Source: Coriobacteriaceae bacterium
GTDB taxonomy: Bacteria > Actinomycetota > Coriobacteriia > Coriobacteriales > Coriobacteriaceae
NCBI GenBank assembly: GCA_015062655.1
Contig: SUUG01000008.1
Location: forward strand, 1-64,000
Direction of reading: 5' to 3'
Length of the DNA stretch: 64,000 bases
Below the pieces are notes generated by a model. It searched no databases. It saw only the letters and a program-made list of their open reading frames with translations, and had not been told where the DNA came from. The position numbers were made by a program, and so were the translations under genes. This document shows, piece after piece, positions 7,603-16,715 of this stretch. Numbering within the stretch: position 1 is the stretch's first letter; the number at the start of each line of letters is the position of its first letter.

Positions 7603-9246
7603 ATGATTCGAAATCAGTGGTATGCGGTATTGCCTTCGAAAGTGGTGAAGCAAGACAAGCCGCTTGGAGTGAAACGTTTGGGGATGGATCTTGTCTTTTT
7701 CCGGACTTCTACGGGTCAGATTGCCTGTTTGAAGGATCAGTGTCCCCACCGTGGCGCCGCTCTTTCGGGCGGGGTGATGCGAGATGGCTGCCTCTGCTGC
7801 CCCTTTCATGGCCTGCGTTTCAATGAAAAGGGCGAGTGTGAGCAGGTTCCGGCGCTGGGGGAGAACACGGATGAGGATCTGAGCGTTTTCAACGTGACTT
7901 CCTATTCGGTGCGAGAGCAGTTTGGAATTATCTACCTTTGGTACGGAGACGAGGAGAAGAAGACGGAGGAGCTGCCGTTCTTCTACGATCAGATTCGACC
8001 AGACGATGTCTACAGTGAGCTGGAGGATCCGTGGAATTCGCATTATAGCCGCTGCATCGAAAATCAGCTGGATGTCGTCCATCTGCCCTTTGTCCATCAC
8101 AACACGATTGGACGGGGAGATAAGACGGTGGTCAATGGTCCCAAGGTGCTCTGGGATGGGAAGTGTCTGCAGACGAGCGCGAACAACGAGAAGGATCACG
8201 GTCAGAAGCCGAAGTCACCGGATCAGAGCGAGATTCGCAAGACCAATCTCAACTTCCTCTTTCCGAACATCTGGCTCAATCACGTGAGTGAAAAGATCCG
8301 GATTCTGATCTACTTTGCCCCGGTCGACGATGAGAACACCGTCCTCTACATCCGCTTCTATTCGAACATCGTCGGAGTCAAGCCCATCGATCGTTTCATC
8401 GCATGGACGGGGAAATATGCGAACAAGGTCGTGGAGCGTCAAGATCGGCGCGTGGTCATCACACAGGAGCCGAAAGCTTCCTCGTTGGAGTCCGGTGAGG
8501 CGCTGATTCGTGGGGACGGTCCCATTATTGAGTATCGCAAGATTCGCGCTCAGATGATTCGGGAGAATGGAGGGGGCGAATGGGAAAAGAAAGAAACCAA
8601 CGAAAAGAAAACGAAGAAGAGCACCTTTTCCTCGCCCACGCACACGCTGAGCTACGGTCTCTTCGTGCTCGGAGCCAAGGAGGATGAGAAGATCGACGCC
8701 TGCATTATCAATACGGCCATTCAGGCGTCATCCGATCCGAAGGAACTGAGCATCAGTGTGACCAAGGGATCCGCCACGCATGATATGATTCAAAAGAGCG
8801 GTCAGTTTACCGTGTCGGTGTTGAGTGAAAAAGCCCCGTTCTCCGTCTTCCAGCGCTTTGGTTTTCAATCCGGTCACAAGGTGAATAAATTTGAGGATTA
8901 TGAAGGATATGCGCTCACTGAGAAGGGGTTGCCCTATGTGACGGAGGGCACGAACGCCTACTTTGTCGTGCGGGTGACGGCAAAGATGGACGCCGGTTCG
9001 CATACGATCTTCCTGGGGGAGATTGAGAAAATGGAAGTCCTATCGGATGAGCCTTCGACGACCTACACGTACTATCAAAACAACATCAAGCCGAAGCCGA
9101 AAAAAGTGGGAAAAACGGAGGAAGGTCAGACGATTTGGCGCTGCATGGTTTGCGGCTACGAGTATGTCGGAGAGGAATTGCCGGAGGATTTTGTTTGCCC
9201 GATCTGCAAGCATCCGGCGGATGATTTTGAAAAGGTGAGTGAATAG
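7603..9246 (+). CDS. Rieske oxygenase - flavin reductase - rubredoxin fusion protein
   Basis: 547 residues. The ATG at 7603 has GAGGAAG six bases upstream and fits the family opening MIRNQWYAVL better than the ATG four codons earlier. Residues ~1-105 are a Rieske [2Fe-2S] domain (CPHRGAAL with C47/H49 and CPFHG with C66/H69). Residues ~130-300 are a ring-hydroxylating oxygenase alpha-type catalytic domain with the iron-binding DVVHLPFVHH (D157, H160, H165). A Lys/Glu linker leads to a flavin-reductase-like FMN-binding domain (~345-490), and a rubredoxin-like CxxC...CPIC module (~514-537) ends the protein. Electrons could pass NAD(P)H/FMN-rubredoxin-Rieske-Fe within one chain; this is inference. 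Codon use is lower-GC than its neighbours, which suggests transfer, perhaps from a Firmicute. Confidence 0.85.
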   Translation: MIRNQWYAVLPSKVVKQDKPLGVKRLGMDLVFFRTSTGQIACLKDQCPHRGAALSGGVMRDGCLCCPFHGLRFNEKGECEQVPALGENTDEDLSVFNVTSYSVREQFGIIYLWYGDEEKKTEELPFFYDQIRPDDVYSELEDPWNSHYSRCIENQLDVVHLPFVHHNTIGRGDKTVVNGPKVLWDGKCLQTSANNEKDHGQKPKSPDQSEIRKTNLNFLFPNIWLNHVSEKIRILIYFAPVDDENTVLYIRFYSNIVGVKPIDRFIAWTGKYANKVVERQDRRVVITQEPKASSLESGEALIRGDGPIIEYRKIRAQMIRENGGGEWEKKETNEKKTKKSTFSSPTHTLSYGLFVLGAKEDEKIDACIINTAIQASSDPKELSISVTKGSATHDMIQKSGQFTVSVLSEKAPFSVFQRFGFQSGHKVNKFEDYEGYALTEKGLPYVTEGTNAYFVVRVTAKMDAGSHTIFLGEIEKMEVLSDEPSTTYTYYQNNIKPKPKKVGKTEEGQTIWRCMVCGYEYVGEELPEDFVCPICKHPADDFEKVSE

Positions 9247-9266
9247 GATTCTGGATGACCCAGAGT

Positions 9267-9306
9267 AAAACGGCGCCTTCCAAGGTTTTGGAAGGCGCCG
9301 TTTTTT
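9267..9306 (+). terminator. Strong terminator after the Rieske fusion gene
   Basis: A 17-bp perfect stem (AAAACGGCGCCTTCCAA with its complement) around a 4-nt loop ends in T6. It could work in both directions. Confidence 0.9.
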
Positions 9307-9338
9307 CTATTCAATAGGTGGCCGAAGGATAACTTTGG

Positions 9339-9578
9339 CTATGTTGTTACCGTGATATACCCCGGCGCCCCGGCCGCATCGATGCGCAGGTACGAGAAGG
9401 CCGTCTTGCTGCTTGCCCATGTGGTGCCGTTGCCGCCAACGAGCGACGTGGAACACGAGTAGAAGCACTGCGGGCCCGTGATGCCGCTCGCGGGCAGCGC
9501 CCAGGTGCTGTCCGCGTAGATCGTCGTCAGGTGCATTTGCCCGTCACAAGGCCATTGCGGCATGGAATAATGGGACAA
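9339..9578 (-). pseudogene. Possible C-terminal fragment of an exported or phage protein
   Basis: A minus-strand frame gives DSTWALPASGITGPQCFYSC ... SSKTAFSYLRIDAAGAPGYI to its stop, with composition typical of a real extracellular or phage receptor-type protein tail. The upstream part overlaps the GNAT promoter and has no start signal. I do not recognise the family and treat it as a remnant. Confidence 0.3.
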
Positions 9579-9595
9579 TAATCGAAAGGACCGCC

Positions 9596-10150
9596 ATGGA
9601 GACCGAACGCCTCATACTTCGCCCCTGGGTAGACACAGACGCCGAAAACCTCTACGAGTACGCCAAGGACCCCGACGTCGGCCCCGCCGCGGGCTGGCCC
9701 GCCCACACGAGCGTCGAGGACAGCCTGGGCGTCATCCACGGCGCGCTCGGCCTGCCCGAGACCTACGCCATCTGCCTCAAGGGGAACGGCCGCGCCATCG
9801 GTTCCATCGGCCTGCACCTCAACGGGCGCACCGACATGACCGACCGCGACGACGAGTGCGAGCTCGGATACTGGCTCGGCAAGCCCTTCTGGGGCCAGGG
9901 CATCGTTCCGGAGGCCGTGCGCGAGATCCTGCGCCATGCCTTCTGCGACCTGGGCATGCGCTGCGTATGGGTGGGCTACTACGACGGCAACGACAAGAGC
10001 CGCCGCGTGCAGGAGAAGTGCGGATTCCGCTACCAGTGGACGACCGACGAGGTCGACGTGCCGCTCATGCACGAGGTCCGCAAGCATCACGTGAGCAGGC
10101 TCACGAGGGACGAATGGCTCGCCGATCTCGAATCCGCGGCAACCGATTAG
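9596..10150 (+). CDS. GNAT N-acetyltransferase (RimJ/RimL-like)
   Basis: 184 residues, with ATG preceded by AAAGGA. It begins ETERLILRPWVDTDAENLYE, the standard opening of Acetyltransf_3 proteins that acetylate ribosomal-protein N-termini, amino sugars or antibiotics. The acetyl-CoA pyrophosphate loop reads GKPFWGQGIVPEAV (Q/RxxGxG/A-like) near residue 97, and VQEKCGFRYQ is the usual C-terminal motif. The substrate cannot be read from the sequence. It is a single gene with no obvious partner. Confidence 0.85.
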   Translation: METERLILRPWVDTDAENLYEYAKDPDVGPAAGWPAHTSVEDSLGVIHGALGLPETYAICLKGNGRAIGSIGLHLNGRTDMTDRDDECELGYWLGKPFWGQGIVPEAVREILRHAFCDLGMRCVWVGYYDGNDKSRRVQEKCGFRYQWTTDEVDVPLMHEVRKHHVSRLTRDEWLADLESAATD

Positions 10151-10395
10151 AGGTCCAAATCCCCGAGCTCGTCCAGGTCATCGATGGCGGTGGTCACCGT
10201 GCTCTCCACGACCTGCACCGAGGTCACCACGCTCAGGTTGCCGTCGATGCCGGCCACATCGTCCTGCAGCGCGGCAGCATCGGCAGCTAACGAGCTCGTC
10301 ACCGCATAGTCGACCTGTTGCACCGTGCCGATGGTCACGCGGCATATCACAGCATCGCCGAAGGTGCGCACGCGCTTCACGACACGAGCCTTGAG
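10147..10395 (-). pseudogene. Tail-end fragment of a degraded prophage gene
   Basis: 82 residues are open after a TGA (RLKARVVKRVRTFGDAVICR ... VVESTVTTAIDDLDELGDLD), rich in Thr/Val/Asp like phage structural tails. It follows the two phage-like fragments upstream on the same strand, so I group it with that remnant. The exact family is unknown. Confidence 0.35.
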
Positions 10396-10398
10396 CCG

Positions 10399-10930
10399 TC
10401 ACTCTGGTGTCCGCGACGAGTCGATCACGGCCGCCTCATCGCCCCAGACCTCGGCGACCCTCCGCAGCGCCCAGAGCGCGTTCACGTGGTAGAGCACGCA
10501 TCCCGCCGTCCCTGCCACGTCGCACGACGCCACGGACCAGCGCGTGGGTGCCAGCACGGCCGCCAGAGCCTGCGCCGCCGTGCGGGAGACCAGGTGCTGC
10601 TCCTTGATGAAGTCTTCCAGCAGCTCGCGCAGCGACGACTCCGCATAAACCGAGCAGAGCCCCTCCAAAGGTTCGTCTGTGCGGACAACTACGCGCTCAC
10701 GCCACACGCTGCCATCCTGCCAAAGCAAACAACCTCCCTTGGCCGGCACCTCGCGGCACTCGAACTCAAGCGTGCCCTCGCCGTTGAGCTCCGCAGTGTG
10801 GACCAGCTCGCCGACGACGGGCAGGATGCCGATGCGCTCGTCGAAGCGGTCGAACCAGAAGATCGTGGGGACGGAGCTTGCCATCACAGCCATCGCCGCC
10901 CTGCTGCCTCGCGGGGGGGGGTTGGCGAAA
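10399..10930 (-). pseudogene. N-terminal part of a siphophage minor tail/endopeptidase-like protein
   Basis: The frame reads FWFDRFDERIGILPVVGELV then GEGTLEFECREVP and continues for ~170 residues to a stop. It resembles the start of the minor structural tail proteins of temperate siphophages (a first domain that declares an interface value, then YAESSLRELLEDFIKEQHLV). It has no start of its own. A G8 run and the end of a scaffold gene are fused directly in front, so it is a deletion scar. Confidence 0.5.
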
Positions 10931-11289
10931 AGCCACGGTTCGGCAGCCTTGAGAGCGTCGACGTCACCGCCGTGGTCGGCAAGAATGGCGCGTGCGGCCT
11001 TCACGTTGCGAACACCCGCGAGCTGGAGCTTGAAGTCGATGCGGTCGGACTCGACCTAGGCCTTGAGCTCGGCGATCTGGTTGCGCAGCTGCTCGGCCGC
11101 CTCGGCGTTCCTGGCGGCCTCTGCCACCTGCGCCTCGAGCGCCGCGGTTTTCTCGTCGCGCACGGCGACGGCCTTCTCCCAGTCGGTGCCGCTCACCTGC
11201 GGCTGGTCTTGCGCCGTCTGCTGCTGCCCGAGGTCTTCCTGGGCTTGCGGTTCTTCGTGCGTCTTGTCGCCATGTGGATCACCAGCCAT
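10931..11289 (-). pseudogene. Gp20-like phage capsid scaffold gene with internal stop
   Basis: The ATG-initiated protein MAGDPHGDKTHEEPQAQEDL... has the charged linker, GTDWEKAVAVRDEKTAALEA and coiled coil of phage minor structural protein Gp20 scaffolds. It hits an in-frame TAG at 11056-11058. Directly beyond the stop the same frame continues with the family's C-terminal block (DRIDFKLQLAGVRNVKAARA ... ALKAAEPWLF). The intact prophage scaffold at 58025 has the same layout. Confidence 0.6.
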
Positions 11290-11308
11290 GTCGGCCTGCC
11301 TTTCTCTT

Positions 11309-11369
11309 TGACAGGCAGCACAAAGATGCCTGCATCCGATTCACACGATTACAAGCTATCTGCCTGTCA
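11309..11369. repeat. 10-bp inverted repeat with shared flanks
   Basis: TGACAGGCAG at 11309-11318 and CTGCCTGTCA at 11360-11369 are exact complements. It lies between the phage remnant and the AAA gene, in a stretch where base composition drops. It could be an operator or an old element edge. Confidence 0.4.
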
Positions 11370-11514
11370 CAAAGTGCTTTCCCTCAAGATGGTAGTGCCT
11401 GAGTTTGTGCTATTTTAATTAAACTACCTTCTATGGCACAAACTATTCCGATTTACACGTATATCTGGCATACTAGATTTGTTCCATATTACAACGGTAA
11501 TTAAGGATTGGCAC

Positions 11515-12612
11515 ATGGATGCAGTTGAATATGTTCCAAGGCTCATAAGGGCTTGCCTAGATAACGACAGACGGCTCGTCGAATCCGTAGCCTTGACCAT
11601 ATCCCGGAAGCTCCGAAAAGATAGGCGCAACCTTGCAAGCGAGATTGCAGAAGCTTTGGCCTCATCTGACTTAAAGGGTGCGGCTACCAGGGCTGCGGGT
11701 ATCGACCCTTTGCCAGTTGATAGGGAAACAAGGTTCTCGTTGGTGGAGCTCGTCGAGCCAACTGAGCTTCCTGAGCCAATACTTGACCCCCAGACCACTA
11801 AGGAGCTTTCCGACTTTCTAAAGGAACGGGCTCTCATTGAGCGTTTCTTCGAAGACGGAATCGAGCCGTCAAACAGTATCCTGTTCATTGGAGCTCCAGG
11901 CGTGGGCAAGACGTACACAGCTCATTGGCTCGCATACATGCTTGAGCTGCCTCTAATAACCCTAGACCTAGCAACATCCATATCGAGCTATTTGGGCCGA
12001 TCAGGACAGAATATCAAAAGCGTTTTTGACTACGTACGAGCTCAGCCATCGGTGCTGCTGTTAGATGAATTTGATGCGATAGCAAAGCGAAGAGACGACG
12101 AAGGAGATTTGGGCGAATTGAAGCGCCTTGTCAATGTCCTCCTTAAAGAAATCGAGGCTTGTCCGAAAAGCAGCGTAACCTTTGCCGCGACAAATCATCC
12201 AGAGCTCCTCGACAGGGCTATGTGGCGACGCTTCGATAGGGTCATCGAAGTCCAGCTGCCAGGCGTTGACGAGAGGATGGGGCTAATTGCACGGCATCTG
12301 CCTCAAGAGCGTTTTGCACTTGATAGGGCAACACGGGACTATCTGGCTAGGCATAGTGAAGGTATTAATGCTGCGGATCTCTGCAAAATGTGCGAGCACA
12401 TCAAGCGTCAGTCAGTTATGAACCCGAACGCTAGTCTCGAAGCCATCTCGCTGACCGAGCTATACGCCAGATCAAAGCCACAAACAAAGCAGGAGAAGAG
12501 AGAGGCGTGCATGAAGCTCAAAGAAGTAAGTCCTGCACTCACGATGCGCGATATTGGACAGATTGTCGGAGTAGGTGCTTCGACGGTCTCCCGATACATG
12601 AAGGAGGTGTAA
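11515..12612 (+). CDS. AAA+ ATPase with C-terminal HTH, partner of an S8 protease (defence pair)
   Basis: 365 residues. The ATG at 11515 has AAGGA upstream; a TTG further upstream lacks one. Walker A GAPGVGKT is at residues 126-133, Walker B VLLLDEFDAIA near 180-190, a sensor-like FAATNH and arginine-finger-like RRFD follow, so the ATPase looks intact. The last ~30 residues (MRDIGQIVGVGASTVSRYMK) form a helix-turn-helix. The protease gene starts 3 bp after the stop, with its RBS AAGGAGG inside this gene's end, so the two are translationally linked. AAA/subtilase pairs of this kind are annotated as anti-phage modules (I recall the names IteA/IteS, unverified). Base composition is lower-GC than the core genome. 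Confidence 0.8.
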   Translation: MDAVEYVPRLIRACLDNDRRLVESVALTISRKLRKDRRNLASEIAEALASSDLKGAATRAAGIDPLPVDRETRFSLVELVEPTELPEPILDPQTTKELSDFLKERALIERFFEDGIEPSNSILFIGAPGVGKTYTAHWLAYMLELPLITLDLATSISSYLGRSGQNIKSVFDYVRAQPSVLLLDEFDAIAKRRDDEGDLGELKRLVNVLLKEIEACPKSSVTFAATNHPELLDRAMWRRFDRVIEVQLPGVDERMGLIARHLPQERFALDRATRDYLARHSEGINAADLCKMCEHIKRQSVMNPNASLEAISLTELYARSKPQTKQEKREACMKLKEVSPALTMRDIGQIVGVGASTVSRYMKEV

Positions 12613-12615
12613 GAC

Positions 12616-14925
12616 ATGTCCGAGAAGCTTCCAATCATCGCTCATGGCGAAACGTATGCAAAGCCAGTAAAACGCAATCAGGGTGGTGGTCCAAGGATTC
12701 GTCCACACGAGTACGAAGAGGCCAGAAGCAGGCTCCTTGCTAATATCGACACGATTAGCAGCCAGATTGAGAACAACCCCGATTTATATCTCGATGAGAG
12801 AATTGTATGCGTACGCCTCGAGCCAAAGTTTGAAGCTAAGTCCTACATGCCGTCGTCAATGCTGACCGCATCCGATAACCTCAAGATTGTGGGCGGCAGG
12901 AAATACAGGACTACCGAAGAGCGCCCCGCAGTCTCCATTGAGGATGCTGAACCGAATGATCAGCCTAAGTTCGCGAAGCTATACTTCCTACGTGCGACAT
13001 CAAAAGGCATCAGCGATTTCGAAAACGCCCTGCGCAACGGTACGAACGATACCGATGCCTGGAGAAATGAGATTATGTCTATCCGCTCTTTGGATTTGCT
13101 CATGCCTGAGGAGAAGATTCTTGGGTTCGACGATGATTGGGAGTCGGGGGCTGTCGAGGTCGTGCTTCATCCATTCGAGCGCAGCGATGAGCAAGCTGTT
13201 GACCTCTTCTGCAAGGCAACTGGGCTCGATCGTGCCGAGATTGAGGTGAGGACCTACCGTAACGGCGTCACATTCGTTGCTGCACAGATGAATAAAGAGG
13301 CTGCGATAGCCGCCGCGAGGATCAACCCCCTTCGGACTATGCACCCGATGGGTCAAGTCAATTTCGAGCCTATGATTCGCGGTACGCTCAGTGCGCCTGC
13401 GCCGCAGATTGCTCCTGCCCGTGAAAAGCCTCCCGTCACCGTGGGCGTATTTGACGGCGGCTGCAATGCAGGTGTTCCGCTTCTGAAGGGCCGTGTGGAT
13501 GCGCACGACTGCGTTGCATCCCCTGCTGTACAGGCAGGCATCGATCATGGCAGTGGTGTGTGCGGTACCATCCTTCACGGCGAGCTTTCTGGTAAAGGCC
13601 CTAACGACATCCTTCCAGAACCTGAGGTGCATGTTGAGAGTTTTCGCGTTCTCCCGCCAAGCAACCCGATTGATCTCGAATTATACGAGTCCATCGATGC
13701 CATTGAGTTTGTGGTCGAGCAGAACCCCGGCATCCGCCTGTACAACCTTTCGTTCGGCCCTCAAGGGCCGATACTTGACGATGACATCAGTCGGTTCACG
13801 TACGCGCTCGATATCATGTCCTTCAGCCGCGATGTCGAACCGCCTCTGTTTTGCGTAGCTGTAGGAAACGATGGGGATAAGCCCGAACCCTTCAATCGCA
13901 TCCAGTCACCCTCGGACCTTATAAACGGCCTCGGCGTTGGCGCATATACTAATCAGACCGATGGTTCTCCGTCTCGTGCGTATTACAGCTGCGTTGGTCC
14001 AGGCCGCGAAGGCGCGAAGATCAAGCCTGACGTACTTGAGTTCGGGGGTGATCTTAATAAGCCGTTCTTCGTAACGGCTTCGAGTGGCAATAAGTTGCGC
14101 ATCGACGCTGGAACGAGCTTTGCCTCGCCTCTCGTGGTGCATAAACTCGGGAAGATGATGGCTCGAAGTGAGGATGTCACGCAGCATCTCGCGAGGGCGC
14201 TACTCCTCCACAATGCAATCCATCGCGATGATTTCGTTCAGGAGGAGTATGGTTTCGGTATCGTACCGGAAGACCCTGCGGAATGTCTTAGCTGTGAGAA
14301 CAATAGGGTGACCACACTCTATCAGGGCGTATTGAGGCCGAAGCAGCTGGTTTCTCTGCCGATATTTGCGCTGGGTATCGAGGGCACGAAGGGACTCGTT
14401 ACGGTGAGTTGGACCATCGTTGCTGTCTGCGATACGGATCCCAACGATTCGGATGCTTACTCAGCGAGCTGCGTCACAGACACATTTGTACCGCACTCGA
14501 GCAGGTACTCGTACACCCAAAAGGGAACCAATCAAAAGAAGACGGTCGATCTTTCGACAGAAGAGGGTCGCATCCAAGCGGCGCAATTGGAGCTCGAAGG
14601 TTATTCTGCCTCAAATCTTCCCGCTAGTAAGCCAGCAAAGCGGTACTGGGAAGAAAGTGATTTACGTGCGCATGACCTCAAGTGGGATACAGTTATCAGC
14701 AAGACGCAGCGCATGCAGAGCACCTCAATCCACGAACCGTCTCTCACGTTGCAATCCATCTTTCGCAACAACGGTGACTCTGATGCACTCACGAGGTACT
14801 ACGTCGTGGTCACCATCGAGGCGCCAGGCTATAACGGCAGTCTTTACAATGAGACGTTGCAGCAGTTCCAGAACCTGCAGCCTATCAGGCTGCGCGTCGA
14901 GCAGCGTCTTGAGACGAAAAACTAA
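12616..14925 (+). CDS. S8 (subtilisin-like) peptidase of the AAA/protease defence pair
   Basis: 769 residues. The serine-protease triad is complete: D280 in VGVFDGG, H311 in DHGSGVCGTILHG and S501 in DAGTSFASP. There is no signal peptide, so the enzyme is cytoplasmic, unlike most subtilases. The ~270-residue N-terminal region and ~240-residue C-terminal region have no motif I recognise and may form the sensor and beta-rich parts. With its AAA partner it may be held inactive until infection, when ATP-driven remodelling frees the protease; that is inference from the gene pairing. Confidence 0.8.
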   Translation: MSEKLPIIAHGETYAKPVKRNQGGGPRIRPHEYEEARSRLLANIDTISSQIENNPDLYLDERIVCVRLEPKFEAKSYMPSSMLTASDNLKIVGGRKYRTTEERPAVSIEDAEPNDQPKFAKLYFLRATSKGISDFENALRNGTNDTDAWRNEIMSIRSLDLLMPEEKILGFDDDWESGAVEVVLHPFERSDEQAVDLFCKATGLDRAEIEVRTYRNGVTFVAAQMNKEAAIAAARINPLRTMHPMGQVNFEPMIRGTLSAPAPQIAPAREKPPVTVGVFDGGCNAGVPLLKGRVDAHDCVASPAVQAGIDHGSGVCGTILHGELSGKGPNDILPEPEVHVESFRVLPPSNPIDLELYESIDAIEFVVEQNPGIRLYNLSFGPQGPILDDDISRFTYALDIMSFSRDVEPPLFCVAVGNDGDKPEPFNRIQSPSDLINGLGVGAYTNQTDGSPSRAYYSCVGPGREGAKIKPDVLEFGGDLNKPFFVTASSGNKLRIDAGTSFASPLVVHKLGKMMARSEDVTQHLARALLLHNAIHRDDFVQEEYGFGIVPEDPAECLSCENNRVTTLYQGVLRPKQLVSLPIFALGIEGTKGLVTVSWTIVAVCDTDPNDSDAYSASCVTDTFVPHSSRYSYTQKGTNQKKTVDLSTEEGRIQAAQLELEGYSASNLPASKPAKRYWEESDLRAHDLKWDTVISKTQRMQSTSIHEPSLTLQSIFRNNGDSDALTRYYVVVTIEAPGYNGSLYNETLQQFQNLQPIRLRVEQRLETKN

Positions 14926-14939
14926 TTTGGAGTTTGGTG

Positions 14940-15284
14940 ATGCTTTGGACCTACGTAGCCATATCCGATCTCGAATCCCGCCCCGAATGCGTCCATCTCG
15001 CATACCTCACCCCCGAGGAAACTTGGAACGGCTGGGCGTGCCCTTACTTCGAGAAGTCCGAGGTCAAACGCATGGCCGCGTGGCTCCCCGAGTTTGATGA
15101 CAGCCTCGTATTCGACGAGGCCACCGACACGTTCGTCACCACCTACGACCCCGATGCCCCGGAATCCTTCGCCGGCATCGACATCGATGGCATGCATCTA
15201 TATCCCATCGGCAATGGCTCGTGGACGTGGTCGATTGTCGAAGGCAATACGCGTGATTCCGAATCACCCAAGCACTGCCAGTAG
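14940..15284 (+). CDS. Hypothetical protein downstream of the S8 peptidase
   Basis: 114 residues starting MLWTYVAISDLESRPECVHL. It is acidic, with WNGWACPYFEKSEVKRMAAW and a C-terminal WTWSI. It lies 14 bp after the peptidase stop, in the same direction, and may belong to the same transcript. I do not recognise the family. Its 3' end overlaps the convergent LlaJI-like remnant by 21 bp. Confidence 0.6.
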   Translation: MLWTYVAISDLESRPECVHLAYLTPEETWNGWACPYFEKSEVKRMAAWLPEFDDSLVFDEATDTFVTTYDPDAPESFAGIDIDGMHLYPIGNGSWTWSIVEGNTRDSESPKHCQ

Positions 15285-16021
15285 CTCAGCATTGTCGAGC
15301 ATCGCACCCGCCAGGTACGCATCGAACACCATGTCCGCAGGCAGAGCATACAACTCCACCACGTTCGAGAACGGTGGCTCCTCATCAGCGATTACGCCAG
15401 GGAACCGAACGCGCCCTGTGTGTTCGATGGCATCACCCGCCGATGGCGCAAGGAAAGCGTTGACCACATGTCCATACTCGTGTGCGAGTACGAACTTCCG
15501 ATAGGCATTCTGGTATAGGAACTGCTTGGTCACCGATTCCACGCCGGGGATGCCGCTCACGTTCGCGCCAAGCTCTGGCGTGTAGTACTTAGCATCGAGA
15601 ATAGCGAATACGCTGTTGCCCGCCCGGTCGTGATGCAAGAGAACAGTATCGGGTATCAATGTCGCAACGTCGCCGCACCCCTCCTCGCCATTACCCGCAG
15701 GCACCGTCCATTGCGGTCTTGGGATGACGTCGATAAGTTTGGTGCCGCCTATCGCGTCGAACGGCGCGGCGAGCTCGACACCCAACTCGGTAAGTCTCTT
15801 GCCCAACGCGTCATCGAACGCGACCTTGCACGCCTCCTCCCACACGTGGTAGAAGCTCGATGTCCCCAAGCAGAGCGGCGTGTCCTGTCGCACGGTTGAA
15901 TCGTCTTCTCCCACATAGCGCAGCAACAGATCGATTACGTCCTGCTTCCAGGTGACAAACTGCACGGTACGCTCGCACTCAAGCCGATACGTAATAAAGT
16001 CAGCGTCCCCGAAGTCTTCAG
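15264..16021 (-). pseudogene. N-terminally truncated LlaJI-family restriction endonuclease
   Basis: About 250 residues matching the C-terminal part of LlaJI-type nucleases: FYHVWEEACKVAFDDALGKR, then LIPDTVLL and FAILDAKYYTPE, which supply the PD...DxK metal-binding residues. A late HEYGHVVNAFLAP-like stretch follows. Near 16021 the family sequence breaks off where an oppositely oriented relaxase fragment begins. No cognate methylase is adjacent. The nuclease is probably dead. Confidence 0.65.
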
Positions 16022-16715
16022 ATGACGCCTCAGCGTTGCATGGCGTACGCCCGGGAATACGTCCAGACCCGATATCCGAATCTGGAAGCGTTCTGGATTT
16101 GCCATCGCGAGCACTGCGGGGCAGACGGCACCGACCGATATTGCATTCATATAGCCCTAAATCGGGTCGATATCCAATCGGGCAGACGCTTGGATGAGGG
16201 GCACCCCAGGGCTGCGGCACGCGCCCGCGTGAAGGCCGTTCGCGAGCTCGATGCCCGCTACGGGCCTCAAGCAGCTTCAGCGCGGCCCCAACTCGAAGGT
16301 TCACGCACGCCAGCCCTCGCGCGGTGAGCGCGAATGGCGGAGACGCGACTCCACGCACCGTACCGAAAACGACCGCGTGCGCGAGCGCGTGGCGGTGCAC
16401 GTGCAGGAGGTGGCGGGGATGCGGGAGTGCCCCAACCGTATGCGCGAGCTTGCGCGCCGCCTTGAGAGCAACGGCATAGAGATGACGCGCTCAAAAGATG
16501 GGGACGTGCAATTCCGCTACCGCTCCGAAAGCCTTGCCCGCTCGGGCGCGGGCAAAGAACGTAGGGTGAACGGCGCGACCCTCGGGCGCGTCGCGAGCCG
16601 CCGGACGGACAAGGCCATCCGGCTCGGCATCGGGAGCCTCGACCGCGCCCTGCGCGTCGGCGGGCGCGTCCTCGGCGCGATGGAGCGTATCGTTGACGAA
16701 CAGTATGAGCGCTAG
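16022..16715 (+). pseudogene. Truncated, frameshifted mobilisation relaxase
   Basis: The first frame encodes AREYVQTRYPNLEAFWICHR, HIALNRVDIQSGRRLDEG and VRELDARYG. At ~16263 an extra C shifts the frame, and the same protein continues as LKQLQRGPNSKVHARQPSRG ... RVRERVAVHVQEVAG ... FRYRSESL to the TAG. These blocks belong to relaxases of integrative mobilisable elements. The N-terminal catalytic motifs are missing. It shows that the surrounding island was once mobilisable. Confidence 0.65.
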
